NCBI GenBank assembly: GCA_001799395.1
Contig: MGTJ01000018.1
Location: forward strand, 1-64,000
DNA from: Desulfobacterales bacterium RIFOXYA12_FULL_46_15
GTDB taxonomy: Bacteria > Desulfobacterota > Desulfobacteria > Desulfobacterales > Desulfobacteraceae
Reading direction: 5' to 3'
DNA: 64,000 nucleotides
Shown: piece by piece, positions 27,426 through 36,729 of the stretch
Layout of the letters: the number at the start of each line of letters is the position of its first letter
How positions within the stretch are numbered: the stretch's first letter is position 1
Program-made: the position numbers and the translations under genes
The notes under the pieces: generated by a model
What the model saw: only the letters and a program-made list of their open reading frames with translations
Databases searched by the model: none
What the model was told of the DNA's origin: nothing

Positions 27426-29267
27426 ATGGAACAATATTTTGTTACCGTCATTATTCCGACAACAGCAGAAAAACTCCGCGAAAAAGGAATCAAAAGAGCT
27501 GTCAATTCAGTACGAAACTCTTCTGATGATCCTATAAGAATTATTGTTGTTGTTAATGGTGATCGATTTGATGAAGGAATTTGCCTTTGGTTGAAGAGCC
27601 AAACTGATATTTCTTATGAGTATCTTTCCAAACCATCATTACCAGACGCAATTCTTCATGGCCGCTCGTTGGTTGAAACGCCATTCTTTGCAACACTTGA
27701 TGATGATGATGAATATCTCCCGGGTGCTATTGATATGCGACTATCGGTCATTAATGAATCCCCGGATATCGATCTGGTTGTGACCAATGGCTTTATTTAC
27801 AGGAATGATAAAGAGGAAGTTTTTTCTTCATGCCTGGAAAATGCAGCTTTAATGCCTTTGATATCCATTTTTGAATCAATTTGGCTGTGCAGCGATAATG
27901 CCCTTTATCGTTCAGCTTCAATCGGTGTGGATTATTTCAAAGAATATCATGCTTATGTCGAGTGGACGTGGCTTGCATATAAAATAGCATTGGATTCAAA
28001 AAAAATTGCTGTTCTTAATCAGGCAACTTTTCGCATTAATGATACGACAGGGTCATTGTCAAAATCATCTCAATACAAAAATGCGTTTATTCCTCTCTTT
28101 AAAAGAATGTTAGCGGAAAAACCGCCATGGAAGGTAAGAATCCTAATACTAAAAAAAATGAGTGCTGCTTATCATGATCAATCCGGCCATGAATTAAACG
28201 CAGGGTACTATCAAAATGCAATGTTGTCTCATGTCAAAAGCCTTTTTCTTCCTGGTGGTATCCGGTATCTTCTATATTCTCGGTATTTTTTTAATTTATT
28301 GAGTCTGAAAAGAAAATTGATTAAACAGAAAAAACAATCCATAAAAAAAATTGAGCCTGATCCACAAAGCAATACTTGCTTGATTTGCGGATCTGCCAAA
28401 TTAAGAGAACTCAGAGCACAGGCCCATGATTCTGCCGGCGCTTCTGTCAATATTATTGAATGTGTGAATTGCTTTTTTGCCTGGCAAAATCCTTGCGTCA
28501 GATCCGAAGAAGAGAGCGTCCAGTATTTTAAAGATGCTTATGCCGGAAAAGTGGAAAATGTTTCAGACTATTTTAACGAAAATAGAAAAAAAGAAATTTC
28601 AAAATTGGAATATGATTTCATATCCATGTTGCCGGTAAAAGAAAAAAAACTATTGGATATAGGGGCAGGAGCCGGTATATTCGCTGAATTAGCAGCCAAA
28701 AACAATTGGTTTGTAACAGCAGTAGATAATGCCATAGATATCGATCGGTTCAAAAATAACCATATGGTACGGGCGATTAAAGGGAAAGTGGAACAACTTA
28801 TAAAAGGAGAATTGTTTGATATCGTGACATTGTGGGATGTTATTGAACATTCAACAAACCCGGTTGAGTTAATTCATTGCGCCAAGCAATACATTAAGAA
28901 TGGAGGGTGGATAGTTATAGAATCCGGCAATTATAAAAGTGCTGATCGTTTGGCTGGAGGAATAAGCCATTGGATTTATCAACTTGATCACAGGTGGTAT
29001 TTTTCTCCGGAATCCATAGAACTGCTTCTTAAATCTTCCGGTTTTTCAGGGTTTAAATTTTCTGATAAGGTTCTCCGTCCTGATTGGAACGGCAGTGTAA
29101 ACTATAAAGGTCCTTCAAGTCTTCATGTGTTGAAATCAATTATAAAAGACCCATTGCATCTTACAAGAAATCTATCTCAATATTATCATTTAACCAAAGC
29201 AAAGAAATGGGATTATTCAGGCATGGGTATTTTTACGATAGCAGCAAGAAAACATACTGATGACTGA
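27426..29267 (+). CDS. Fusion of GT2 glycosyltransferase and SAM-dependent methyltransferase
   Basis: A 613-aa two-domain protein. Residues 1-300 are a GT-A glycosyltransferase (TVIIPTTAEKLREKGIKRAV, metal site LDDDDEYLPG). A basic linker follows, then a four-cysteine knuckle (CLIC...CVNC, about 319-351) and a class I methyltransferase with the SAM loop LLDIGAGAGIFAEL and LWDVIEHSTNPVELI. Presumably it adds a sugar and methylates it, or caps the chain. The knuckle-plus-methyltransferase pattern is known alone in many sugar methylases. It follows the flippase by 8 bp. Confidence 0.85.
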   Translation: MEQYFVTVIIPTTAEKLREKGIKRAVNSVRNSSDDPIRIIVVVNGDRFDEGICLWLKSQTDISYEYLSKPSLPDAILHGRSLVETPFFATLDDDDEYLPGAIDMRLSVINESPDIDLVVTNGFIYRNDKEEVFSSCLENAALMPLISIFESIWLCSDNALYRSASIGVDYFKEYHAYVEWTWLAYKIALDSKKIAVLNQATFRINDTTGSLSKSSQYKNAFIPLFKRMLAEKPPWKVRILILKKMSAAYHDQSGHELNAGYYQNAMLSHVKSLFLPGGIRYLLYSRYFFNLLSLKRKLIKQKKQSIKKIEPDPQSNTCLICGSAKLRELRAQAHDSAGASVNIIECVNCFFAWQNPCVRSEEESVQYFKDAYAGKVENVSDYFNENRKKEISKLEYDFISMLPVKEKKLLDIGAGAGIFAELAAKNNWFVTAVDNAIDIDRFKNNHMVRAIKGKVEQLIKGELFDIVTLWDVIEHSTNPVELIHCAKQYIKNGGWIVIESGNYKSADRLAGGISHWIYQLDHRWYFSPESIELLLKSSGFSGFKFSDKVLRPDWNGSVNYKGPSSLHVLKSIIKDPLHLTRNLSQYYHLTKAKKWDYSGMGIFTIAARKHTDD

Positions 29268-29332
29268 TGATAAAATCCTGGTCCACAACGAATTTGAATT
29301 TTGCGACAGATTTATTCCTTGAGGATTTTTAT

Positions 29333-29926
29333 ATGAAATATAATTTTTTTTTGTCTCTGGCGGTTCTGTTGATCATCTGTAGCGCAATATCGAATTCATC
29401 CGGTGAGAGTTACTCGGAAAGATATTCTAAAGGATTCCGGCAAGACCCGACTATTCCGCAATGGTGCAGATATACTCATTTTGGTGATTTAAGAATGAGA
29501 GACAAAGAAAAATTTTTTAAAAAGTTTGGTCCGGAATGGGAACATATGCATCATTATTGTCAAGGCCTTTATGAAACCAGTTATGCAATACAGCATCCTG
29601 AAAATGCTGAATTTTATTTGCGGGAAGGCATTGGAGGATTCAATTATGTGTTGGAACGTATGAAGCGAAACCATTTTTTTCGTTATAACGTCCTTTTTCA
29701 TAAGGCAAAAGCTCTTATGCTGTTAAAGGATTACACAGAAGCTGCAAAGCAGTATATGGAAATTATTAAGGTTAAAAAAGATTATATCCCTGCCTATATC
29801 GGACTTAGCAATGCTTACGTACTAATTGGAGATAGAATATCGGCTTTAAAGATTTTAGAACATGCCCAAAAACAATTCCCTTCAAACACAGCTATAGAAA
29901 ATCAAATGATAAAACTTCAAAAATAG
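29333..29926 (+). CDS. Secreted TPR protein of EPS locus
   Basis: A 197-aa protein with an N-terminal signal sequence (FFLSLAVLLIICSAISNSSG). A conserved block PQWCRYTHFG is followed by WEHMHHYCQGL, and two or three tetratricopeptide repeats run to the end (residues about 100-195). I start it at ATG 29333, preceded by GAGG, not at the ORF start 29267, so that the signal peptide is N-terminal. I recall similar QWCRYT/HHYC proteins next to exosortase clusters, but their function is unknown. It may act as a periplasmic scaffold for the polymerisation or export machinery. Confidence 0.75.
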   Translation: MKYNFFLSLAVLLIICSAISNSSGESYSERYSKGFRQDPTIPQWCRYTHFGDLRMRDKEKFFKKFGPEWEHMHHYCQGLYETSYAIQHPENAEFYLREGIGGFNYVLERMKRNHFFRYNVLFHKAKALMLLKDYTEAAKQYMEIIKVKKDYIPAYIGLSNAYVLIGDRISALKILEHAQKQFPSNTAIENQMIKLQK

Positions 29927-29937
29927 AGGTGTTGCAA

Positions 29938-30009
29938 ATGTTTATTTGTTCGAAATCACAGGTTTCCTGGCACTATATAAAATTATCTAACGAGATTTCT
30001 AATGAATAA
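29938..30009 (+). CDS. Possible 23-aa leader ORF before glycosyltransferase
   Basis: ATG at 29938 follows GAGGTG with good spacing and opens a 23-codon frame whose TAA (30007-30009) overlaps the ATG of the next gene (30002). This could couple translation of the downstream gene, which has only a weak CGAG ribosome site of its own. No peptide family is recognised, and the ORF may be chance. Confidence 0.25.
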   Translation: MFICSKSQVSWHYIKLSNEISNE

Positions 30010-31285
30010 AAATACCGTACAAAACCAAATCAATGGGCTGCTTATCTTTCATATATTCCCTCCTGTGTTTAATGTTGCAACATTAAGATTTATCAGTATT
30101 GCAAAATTTTTGCACCTCAATAAGATCAGGATAAATGTTCTTACAACAAAGCCGAGAAAAAATGATTATGTGGATTTATCAAGAAGGAATGAAATTCCAA
30201 AGGATGTTTTTGTCTGCAGGGTATTTGCATTGGATTCCAAACGAGATCTTTCAGTAAGGGGCAAACACTTTGCCTTTATGGCATATCCTGATCATCTTGT
30301 TGCCTGGATCATTCCAGCAGTGATTGCAGGCTGCAAAATGATAAAAAATCACCAGGCACAATTTGTTTTATGCAGTTATCCTTTTCCTTCAACCTGCATC
30401 ACAGGTGTTATTCTCTCTGCTATTTTTAAAATTCCGTTAATAACTGATTTCAGAGATCCTATGGTTCAGATAGGGTACCCATCAGATCGGATCAAAAGAA
30501 AGCTGTGGAAAATATTAGAAAAATTAATTATCAAAAAATCATATCAAATTATTTTTAATACATCAAAGATGAAAGATTACTATCTTGAACGCTATGAATT
30601 TCTTGACGCTTCTGATTGCCACGTGATTAGAAACGGATTCTTTGAGGAAGACTTTTCTATGGTAAAAAATAGATCTGATACAAAAACTGAACAAAAGAAA
30701 ACAATTTATATCCATGCAGGAACGATTTATGATGGTGAAAGAGATCCGAGAACCTTAATTAAAGGCATTGCACTTTTGTGTGACGGAAAGATTTCAGCAC
30801 AAGGTTTCAGAGAGTTTCAGATTCATTTTTACGGTTCTGGAAATGATGAATTGGTAAATGAATATAAAGAGCTTGTTAACGATTATGGACTATCAGATAT
30901 TATTTTATTTTTTCCAAGAGTAAGTCACAAAAAAATGATTGAGATTATGTTGGCATCAGATGTCTTGCTTTTAATCGGAGGAGCAAAAAATTGGGATATG
31001 CAGATTCCGGCCAAATTTTATGAATATCTGAGAATTAGAAAACCAATTTTAAGTATTTCTTCTGAAACAAGCGAATTGACAGAACTGATAAAGACTCTCA
31101 ATGCAGGTTATGTGGCGCCATATGAATCCCCTGAGCTGATAAAAAATGTATTTTCCGAATTAAATTTCAAAATCAGCAATAATCATGTGCTGAATATAAT
31201 TTCTGAAAATAATATAAAATCTTTTTCAAGAGATGTTCAATTAAAAAAACTTGATAAAATAATCAGAAATTGCTTAAGGCAATGA
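30002..31285 (+). CDS. Glycosyltransferase family 4-like
   Basis: A 427-aa GT-B type glycosyltransferase. The N-terminal acceptor domain begins LLIFHIFPPVFNVATLRFISIAKFL. The donor domain has YIHAGTIYDGERDPRTLIKGI, FPRVSHKKMIEIMLASDVLLL and KFYEYLRIRKPIL. It probably adds one sugar of the repeat. AT-content is higher from here to about 33.5 kb than in the XrtA core, suggesting this block is more variable or later acquired. It is coupled by ATGA to the aminotransferase-like gene. Confidence 0.8.
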   Translation: MNKNTVQNQINGLLIFHIFPPVFNVATLRFISIAKFLHLNKIRINVLTTKPRKNDYVDLSRRNEIPKDVFVCRVFALDSKRDLSVRGKHFAFMAYPDHLVAWIIPAVIAGCKMIKNHQAQFVLCSYPFPSTCITGVILSAIFKIPLITDFRDPMVQIGYPSDRIKRKLWKILEKLIIKKSYQIIFNTSKMKDYYLERYEFLDASDCHVIRNGFFEEDFSMVKNRSDTKTEQKKTIYIHAGTIYDGERDPRTLIKGIALLCDGKISAQGFREFQIHFYGSGNDELVNEYKELVNDYGLSDIILFFPRVSHKKMIEIMLASDVLLLIGGAKNWDMQIPAKFYEYLRIRKPILSISSETSELTELIKTLNAGYVAPYESPELIKNVFSELNFKISNNHVLNIISENNIKSFSRDVQLKKLDKIIRNCLRQ

Positions 31286-32517
31286 TAAAAAAAATACTTC
31301 CGGCAAACCAAACAATACAAGAAGAAATGCAGTTGATTGTTACAAAACCTCATAATGATTGGGCCCAATTTCCCAAATCCGATATACCGATTCTGCCCGT
31401 TATAGATTGTCATTTTTCGACAAAAAAATATGGCAACCACAACAACACGGAGAGTGTTTTTTTTAGTAAATCAAATATATATTCACATAGTGGCCGCTAT
31501 GCTTTTTCTCAAGCTTTGGAAATTATCGATATAGATCCACAATGTTCAGTTTTGATTCCGTCTTATCATTGTCTTTCAATGATTGCGCCTGTCTTTTGGA
31601 CAGGTGCTGATATTCAGTTTTATAAACTCAAAAAAGATTTAAGCATTGATGTCGTTGATATTGAAAATAAAATAAGCCCTTCAACGAGAGCTGTTGTAGT
31701 GGTTCATTATTTTGGTTTCCCTCAAAATCTTTCAAGGGTCATGGAAATATGTAAGAAATATAATATTAGTTTGATTGAAGATTGTGCGCATGCTTTTTTC
31801 GGCACTATGGGTGCAAAAAAAATTGGTGGCTCAGGCGATTTTGCCATTGCCAGCCTTAAGAAATTTTTCCCGGTTGCGGACGGAGGTGTTTTAGCCGTTA
31901 AAGGCAATATGGATAAAAAGCCTTATCAAACATCCTTAAAGATAGTAACGCAGTTAAAATATATGATTAATCTTTTAGAAGAAAGCGTGCTAAATAAAAG
32001 GTTGGAATCCATAAAGATAATATTTGAAGTTTTTAGAAAACTAAGGCATCAAAGACAACATAGTGATGAAAAGGAATTAGTTGATTTTGATAGGGAACTA
32101 TCTGATTTTTTAAAAATACAATCCTGGTTCGATCCTGATCAAAAAACAAAAAAAATTTCCAGGTTGTCGAAATATATTGTCGAAAATTCAAATATCGGCC
32201 GGATCTGCACTATGAGAAGAGAAAATTTTTCATATCTCCTTAAGCATTTCAATCGTTTGAAACCGGTTACACCGCTCTATTCGACATTACCTCAAAATAT
32301 CGTTCCATATATGTTCCCACTTGTTTTAAAGAATCCTGACACTGATTTTATCAAATTAAAAAAGAAGAAAATACCCATTTGGAGATGGGAAGAACTATGC
32401 ATGTCTGACTGTAAGACAAGCCGGTATTATTCAAAACATTTGATTCAGTTGCCTTGTCATCAAAGCCTGAAAAAGTATGAACTTGATGCTATCGTACAAG
32501 CGGTTAAAGAATTATGA
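31282..32517 (+). CDS. DegT/DnrJ/EryC1-family PLP aminotransferase
   Basis: A 411-aa fold-type I PLP enzyme with HSGRYAFSQALEIIDI (cofactor phosphate region), LIPSYHCLSMIAPVFWTGA, IEDCAHAFFGTMG (Asp contacting the pyridine nitrogen) and the probable Schiff-base lysine in ASLKKFFPVADGG. It would transaminate a keto-sugar, although the locus around it has no obvious 4,6-dehydratase (one exists at 57982). Start ATG 31282 overlaps the upstream stop, and its end overlaps the next start (ATGA). Confidence 0.82.
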   Translation: MIKKILPANQTIQEEMQLIVTKPHNDWAQFPKSDIPILPVIDCHFSTKKYGNHNNTESVFFSKSNIYSHSGRYAFSQALEIIDIDPQCSVLIPSYHCLSMIAPVFWTGADIQFYKLKKDLSIDVVDIENKISPSTRAVVVVHYFGFPQNLSRVMEICKKYNISLIEDCAHAFFGTMGAKKIGGSGDFAIASLKKFFPVADGGVLAVKGNMDKKPYQTSLKIVTQLKYMINLLEESVLNKRLESIKIIFEVFRKLRHQRQHSDEKELVDFDRELSDFLKIQSWFDPDQKTKKISRLSKYIVENSNIGRICTMRRENFSYLLKHFNRLKPVTPLYSTLPQNIVPYMFPLVLKNPDTDFIKLKKKKIPIWRWEELCMSDCKTSRYYSKHLIQLPCHQSLKKYELDAIVQAVKEL

Positions 32518-33539
32518 GCATGAATTGGAAGATTTATCCTGTATCAGAGATTGATTCAAAATGGGAAGACTGGGATCGCCTGAATGGATTATATTATAAC
32601 CATCATCCCTATTTTGACAGCAGGTTTGTAAAGCCCCTTTTAAACTATTTTGGAAACAAAGCCGTTAAGCTTGCCATGTTGAAAGATAATGAAGGAATTG
32701 TAAATGGAATGGTTTTATTAACAAAAAGACTACCAGGTTTATGGTCATTATTTGTTCCATCACAGTTACAGATAGCACCGGTATTATTACCATTTGAGCA
32801 AATTTCGCAACATCTTGAAAAGCTAATGGACTCGATACCAGGATATTGCCTGATGTTGGAGATGCTGTATCAAGATCCGTTAAATACCCCTCTGAGTGAT
32901 AAAATTGGGGGTCGATACGGCAGATATGACCATTGCACTACAACAAGTGTTAAATTTGATACTGGTTTTGAAAACTATTGGGAAAAAAGACCCAAAAAAT
33001 TTAAGCAAAATATTCGTACAGCTTTTAATAGATTAAAAAAAGACAGTATTCAATATGATTTTATCATAAGAAGTTCCCCTTCTGATGTCAAAACCGGTGT
33101 AAGAGATTATGGGTTATTGGAAACTAAGAGCTGGAAAGGTGACGCAGGCACGGCTATTCACCCTGATAACATTCAGGGGAAATTTTATGATGATGTATTG
33201 TCAAGTTTTGCAAAAAACGGAAATGCTGCAGTATATGAATTGTATTTCAATAATGAACCGGCAGGTTCAATTCTGACTATTTCCAATGACAGGATGCTGA
33301 TTCTTCTGAAAACCACTTTTAATAAAAATTTTCAAGACTATTCACCAGGTCGTCTTGTACAATATAAATTTATTGAGCATGAGTTCGGCCGGAACAAATA
33401 TATGGTCATGGAGGCCTATACCAATGCGAACAAAGACCAGCTTGACTGGTCTACCCAAAAAAGAAATATATTTCATTTCGAGATATATAAGAATCTATTG
33501 ATTGAAAAGATAATAAAAATTAAAAAAGGAATTGAATAG
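32514..33539 (+). CDS. GNAT/FemAB-like acyltransferase
   Basis: A 341-aa protein with a GNAT-like fold of the BioF2/acetyltransferase-6 type. Recognisable parts are WEKRPKKFKQNIRTAFNRLKKD in the middle and a C-terminal AVYELYFNNEPAGSILTI strand pair. It probably transfers an acyl or aminoacyl group to the glycan. It lies directly before the acyl carrier protein, so an ACP-bound acyl donor is plausible. It is distinct from the XrtA-type FemAB at 16582. Confidence 0.75.
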   Translation: MSMNWKIYPVSEIDSKWEDWDRLNGLYYNHHPYFDSRFVKPLLNYFGNKAVKLAMLKDNEGIVNGMVLLTKRLPGLWSLFVPSQLQIAPVLLPFEQISQHLEKLMDSIPGYCLMLEMLYQDPLNTPLSDKIGGRYGRYDHCTTTSVKFDTGFENYWEKRPKKFKQNIRTAFNRLKKDSIQYDFIIRSSPSDVKTGVRDYGLLETKSWKGDAGTAIHPDNIQGKFYDDVLSSFAKNGNAAVYELYFNNEPAGSILTISNDRMLILLKTTFNKNFQDYSPGRLVQYKFIEHEFGRNKYMVMEAYTNANKDQLDWSTQKRNIFHFEIYKNLLIEKIIKIKKGIE

Positions 33540-33545
33540 TTTTAT

Positions 33546-33782
33546 ATGGATATTTTAAAAGAAACCATAGGTATTATAAGATCCGTACTGAATATTGGTA
33601 TCCCTTTTGACCGTGATGTTCAACTTCTAGGCAATTTGCCCGAGTTCGACTCGCAGGCAGTGGTTGCCCTCATCACAACCCTTGAAGAACAACTGGGGAT
33701 TTTTATAGAAGATGATGAAATTACGGCTGAAGTGTTTGAAACGGTGGGAACGCTTGTAGACTTTCTTGAACAAAAGATGTGA
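33546..33782 (+). CDS. Acyl carrier protein, exosortase A-associated
   Basis: A 78-aa four-helix carrier protein. Ser36 in EFDSQAVVALI is the phosphopantetheine attachment site (DSx motif), and the C-terminal acidic helix region is typical. It probably carries the acyl or amino-acyl group activated by the AMP ligase at 22986. It sits between the GNAT enzyme and two hydrolases and overlaps the next gene by 4 bp. Confidence 0.88.
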   Translation: MDILKETIGIIRSVLNIGIPFDRDVQLLGNLPEFDSQAVVALITTLEEQLGIFIEDDEITAEVFETVGTLVDFLEQKM

Positions 33783-34618
33783 TGCTGTCTATTGAGAACC
33801 TGAAAAAAGAGATCTTTTTTCTGCCTTTTGAAAAAGGGGATCTGTTTTCCATCTATTATCACCCAATAAACGATTCTCCTGAAAAAGAAGTGATCCTTTA
33901 TATCCATCCCTTTGCCGATGAAATGAATAAATCCAGACGGATGGCGGCATTACAGGCCATGTCGTTTGCCAGGGCCGGGTTTGGCGTGCTTCAGATTGAT
34001 CTTCCGGGTTGTGGAGACAGTCAGAGCGAGTTTGTCGGGGCCTCATGGGACGCCTGGAAAGATAGTATTAATACGGCAATTCATTGGCTGAACATGAAAG
34101 GGAACGGCTCTATCCATTTATGGGGTCTCCGGCTGGGCGCGCTTTTAATGATGGACTGGGCAAAAGATGCATTGATTCCCATAGAGAAATATATTTTCTG
34201 GCAGCCGGTTTTGAAAGGAGCATTGGCTATGAATCAATTTTTTAGGCTGGCCTCTGCTTCCCGGATGATGGGAAAGGATGGCGAATCCTTAAAGGAAATC
34301 CGTGAAACAATAGGCCGGGGGCAAACAGTTGAAATCGGGGGATATGAACTGAATCCTGGCTTGGTGAAAGCCATTGAAAATATGAAGATGGAAGATCTGT
34401 CTCCTCCGAAAGGAAGCCGGATCATCTGGAAAAACATATCATTGAATGCTCCCCCTGATATCGGGCCTGCAAACCGGAAAGTGATAGATCTTTTTGAACA
34501 AAACGGATGCCGGATAGATGCTGAATCTATTACAGGTAATGCCTTCTGGAACTCTGTTGAAATTTCAATCCTGCCTGATCTGATTACATCCACTACAAAT
34601 TCAATGATAAGCGGGTAA
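33779..34618 (+). CDS. Alpha/beta hydrolase-like protein 2, exosortase A-associated (nucleophile replaced)
   Basis: A 279-aa alpha/beta-hydrolase fold protein with the family-specific HPFADEMNKSRRMAALQA and LQIDLPGCGDSQSEF blocks (TIGR03101-like). At the nucleophile elbow it reads GLRLGA with Arg118 where Ser would be, and no clear C-terminal catalytic His is seen. It is therefore probably non-catalytic or mechanistically different, perhaps binding the carrier-protein thioester. It starts at ATGATG overlapping the ACP stop. Confidence 0.83.
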   Translation: MMLSIENLKKEIFFLPFEKGDLFSIYYHPINDSPEKEVILYIHPFADEMNKSRRMAALQAMSFARAGFGVLQIDLPGCGDSQSEFVGASWDAWKDSINTAIHWLNMKGNGSIHLWGLRLGALLMMDWAKDALIPIEKYIFWQPVLKGALAMNQFFRLASASRMMGKDGESLKEIRETIGRGQTVEIGGYELNPGLVKAIENMKMEDLSPPKGSRIIWKNISLNAPPDIGPANRKVIDLFEQNGCRIDAESITGNAFWNSVEISILPDLITSTTNSMISG

Positions 34619-34620
34619 GT

Positions 34621-35457
34621 ATGGGTATTGAAACGCCGGTTGTCTTTCAGTGCGGATCAGATGAATTGATCGGTATTGTTCACCTGCCAAAAGAAGCATC
34701 CTGTTCTTCCGGGGTTCTGATTGTGGTCGGCGGCCCCCAGTACCGGGCCGGCAGCCACAGACAGTTTGTGACTCTTGCAAGGGATCTGGCAAATGCAGGT
34801 ATACCTGTCATGCGGTTTGATTACAGGGGAATGGGTGACAGCCAGGGAGAGTGTATATCCTTTGAAGAAAGTGAACCGGATATTAAAACAGCCATTGATA
34901 CCTTTATGCTGAATTGTCCCGGTCTTGAACGGATTGTTTTATGGGGGCTTTGTGATGCCGCTTCTGCCTGTTTAATATATTCATTGTCTGACGAACGGGT
35001 CAAGACAATGGTCCTGGCCAATCCCTGGGTAAGGACAGAAGCGGGAATTGCCAAAGCCCGACTGAAACATTATTATACAGCACGATTTTTTGAAAAAGAA
35101 TTCTGGCTTAAGATTTTAAAATTTGATTTTGATTATTCAGACTCCTTTCGTTCTATCGTTAGCCAGATTAAAAACATGCTGTTTTCTGATGAAAAATCAT
35201 TGCCGTTTCAAAAGAAAATGGAGAAGGCGATTTCTGAATTTACCGGAAAAATATTGTTTATTGTCAGTGGAAATGATTTGACGGCAACAGAATTTAAAGA
35301 CTTGGTCAATTCATCAGCGATTTGGAAACAAAAGATTTGGGAAAAGAACATCGAATGGCATGATCTTGTAAATGCTGATCATACTTTTTCCAGAAAACAT
35401 TGGAAAGCACAAGTGTCTGATCTTACCATAAAATGGGTACAGCAGCATTATGCGTGA
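34621..35457 (+). CDS. Alpha/beta hydrolase 1, exosortase A-associated (Cys elbow)
   Basis: A 278-aa alpha/beta hydrolase (TIGR03100-like) with GGPQYRAGSHRQFVTLARDL and MRFDYRGMGDSQGE. The elbow is GLCDAA, placing Cys111 at the nucleophile position. An Asp (SGNDLTATEF) and a C-terminal His (NADHTFSRKHW) complete a plausible triad. A Cys triad suits thioesterase or acyl-transfer chemistry from the neighbouring ACP. It overlaps the ligase gene by 8 bp. Confidence 0.85.
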   Translation: MGIETPVVFQCGSDELIGIVHLPKEASCSSGVLIVVGGPQYRAGSHRQFVTLARDLANAGIPVMRFDYRGMGDSQGECISFEESEPDIKTAIDTFMLNCPGLERIVLWGLCDAASACLIYSLSDERVKTMVLANPWVRTEAGIAKARLKHYYTARFFEKEFWLKILKFDFDYSDSFRSIVSQIKNMLFSDEKSLPFQKKMEKAISEFTGKILFIVSGNDLTATEFKDLVNSSAIWKQKIWEKNIEWHDLVNADHTFSRKHWKAQVSDLTIKWVQQHYA

Positions 35458-36709
35458 TTACCTGTTACTTGTCATTATATTCGGCTCTATACCTCTAATT
35501 TTAATGCGGCCCTGGATCGGTGTTCTCATGTGGAGTTGGTTGAGTCTGATGAATCCGCATACGGCAGCATGGGGAATTGCAAAAACTTTTCCTGTTGCAA
35601 AGGTAATCGGCTTGACGGCACTGTTTGCCCTGCTTCTTGATTCCAATAGAAAGCCTGTCCCCTGGAACAAGAGCCTTATATTGATGGCCATGATATTCAT
35701 TATGTTTGTTATCACAACATTTACAACACCATGGATGCCGAGTGATGCATTAGATAAACTGTTATTTGTATTTAAGATATTTTTAATGTCTTTTGTCAGC
35801 AGTATGTTGATTTACGGCAAAAACAGAATCAGAATTTTCGTCTGGGTTGTCGCCTTATCCATTGGGTTTTATGGTATCAAAGGAGGGATCTTCTCCCTTG
35901 CCACAGGGGGAAATTTTAGAATATGGGGTCCCGAAGGTTCATTTATAGGTGATAATAATTCAATGGGTTTGGCCTTTAATATGATTCTTCCATTGTTCAT
36001 TTTTATTGCCAGGGAAGAATCCAATCGATATCTGCAGATAGGATTAAAATGTGCAGCCCCGCTTATTGCAATTTCAGCGTTGTTTACTTATTCACGCGGG
36101 GCTCTTTTAGGTTTGGTCGTTGTCAGCGCACTTATGTTTCCCAAACTTAAGAGAAAGGGCTTGATCATATTTTTGCTCATACCCGTCATTATATTTGGAA
36201 TCACCAAAATTCCGGATAAATATTTTGACCGGGCAGAAACTATTGCCACTTATGAAGAGGATGATTCAGCCATGACAAGAATTCAGGCCTGGTCTGTTGC
36301 ATGGAATATTGCAGTGGATTATCCTTTAACCGGTGCAGGGTTTGAATTCTGCTGCCGGGATCAGTACCGCTGGCTTTCCTATTCAGCCCCCGAATATATA
36401 TCAAGAGGATATACTGAAGCCAGGGCAGCACATAGTATTTATTTTCAGATTTTAGGGGATCATGGGTTTATTGCACTTTTTTTATTTCTCTTGTTATTGC
36501 TTTGTACCCTATATGACTTAAGAAAGATAAGAAACAGAGCCTTCACAATTGAATCAAAAAAATGGATTGCCAACTATGCCCTGTCTTTGGAAATCGGTAT
36601 ATGGGGATATGTAATATCCGGAGCCTTTTTAAGCTTGGCTTATTTTGATCTGTTTTATTGCTATGTTGCCATCGGAGCAATTTTGCAAAGAGAATTATAT
36701 ACTGGATAA
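35450..36709 (+). CDS. Putative O-glycosylation ligase, exosortase A-associated (Wzy/WaaL fold)
   Basis: A 419-aa polytopic inner-membrane protein with about ten helices and the O-antigen ligase/polymerase (Wzy_C) signature in the long periplasmic loop: AWSVAWNIAVDYPLTGAGFEF, then TEARAAHSIYFQILGDHG. The N-terminal PWIGVLMWSWLSLMNPH matches the exosortase A-associated ligase family (TIGR03097). It is thought to ligate glycan to protein or lipid on the periplasmic side; the acceptor is unknown. Confidence 0.87.
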   Translation: MRDYLLLVIIFGSIPLILMRPWIGVLMWSWLSLMNPHTAAWGIAKTFPVAKVIGLTALFALLLDSNRKPVPWNKSLILMAMIFIMFVITTFTTPWMPSDALDKLLFVFKIFLMSFVSSMLIYGKNRIRIFVWVVALSIGFYGIKGGIFSLATGGNFRIWGPEGSFIGDNNSMGLAFNMILPLFIFIAREESNRYLQIGLKCAAPLIAISALFTYSRGALLGLVVVSALMFPKLKRKGLIIFLLIPVIIFGITKIPDKYFDRAETIATYEEDDSAMTRIQAWSVAWNIAVDYPLTGAGFEFCCRDQYRWLSYSAPEYISRGYTEARAAHSIYFQILGDHGFIALFLFLLLLLCTLYDLRKIRNRAFTIESKKWIANYALSLEIGIWGYVISGAFLSLAYFDLFYCYVAIGAILQRELYTG

Positions 36710-36729
36710 AAGGGGAAAAGGTTGTATTT

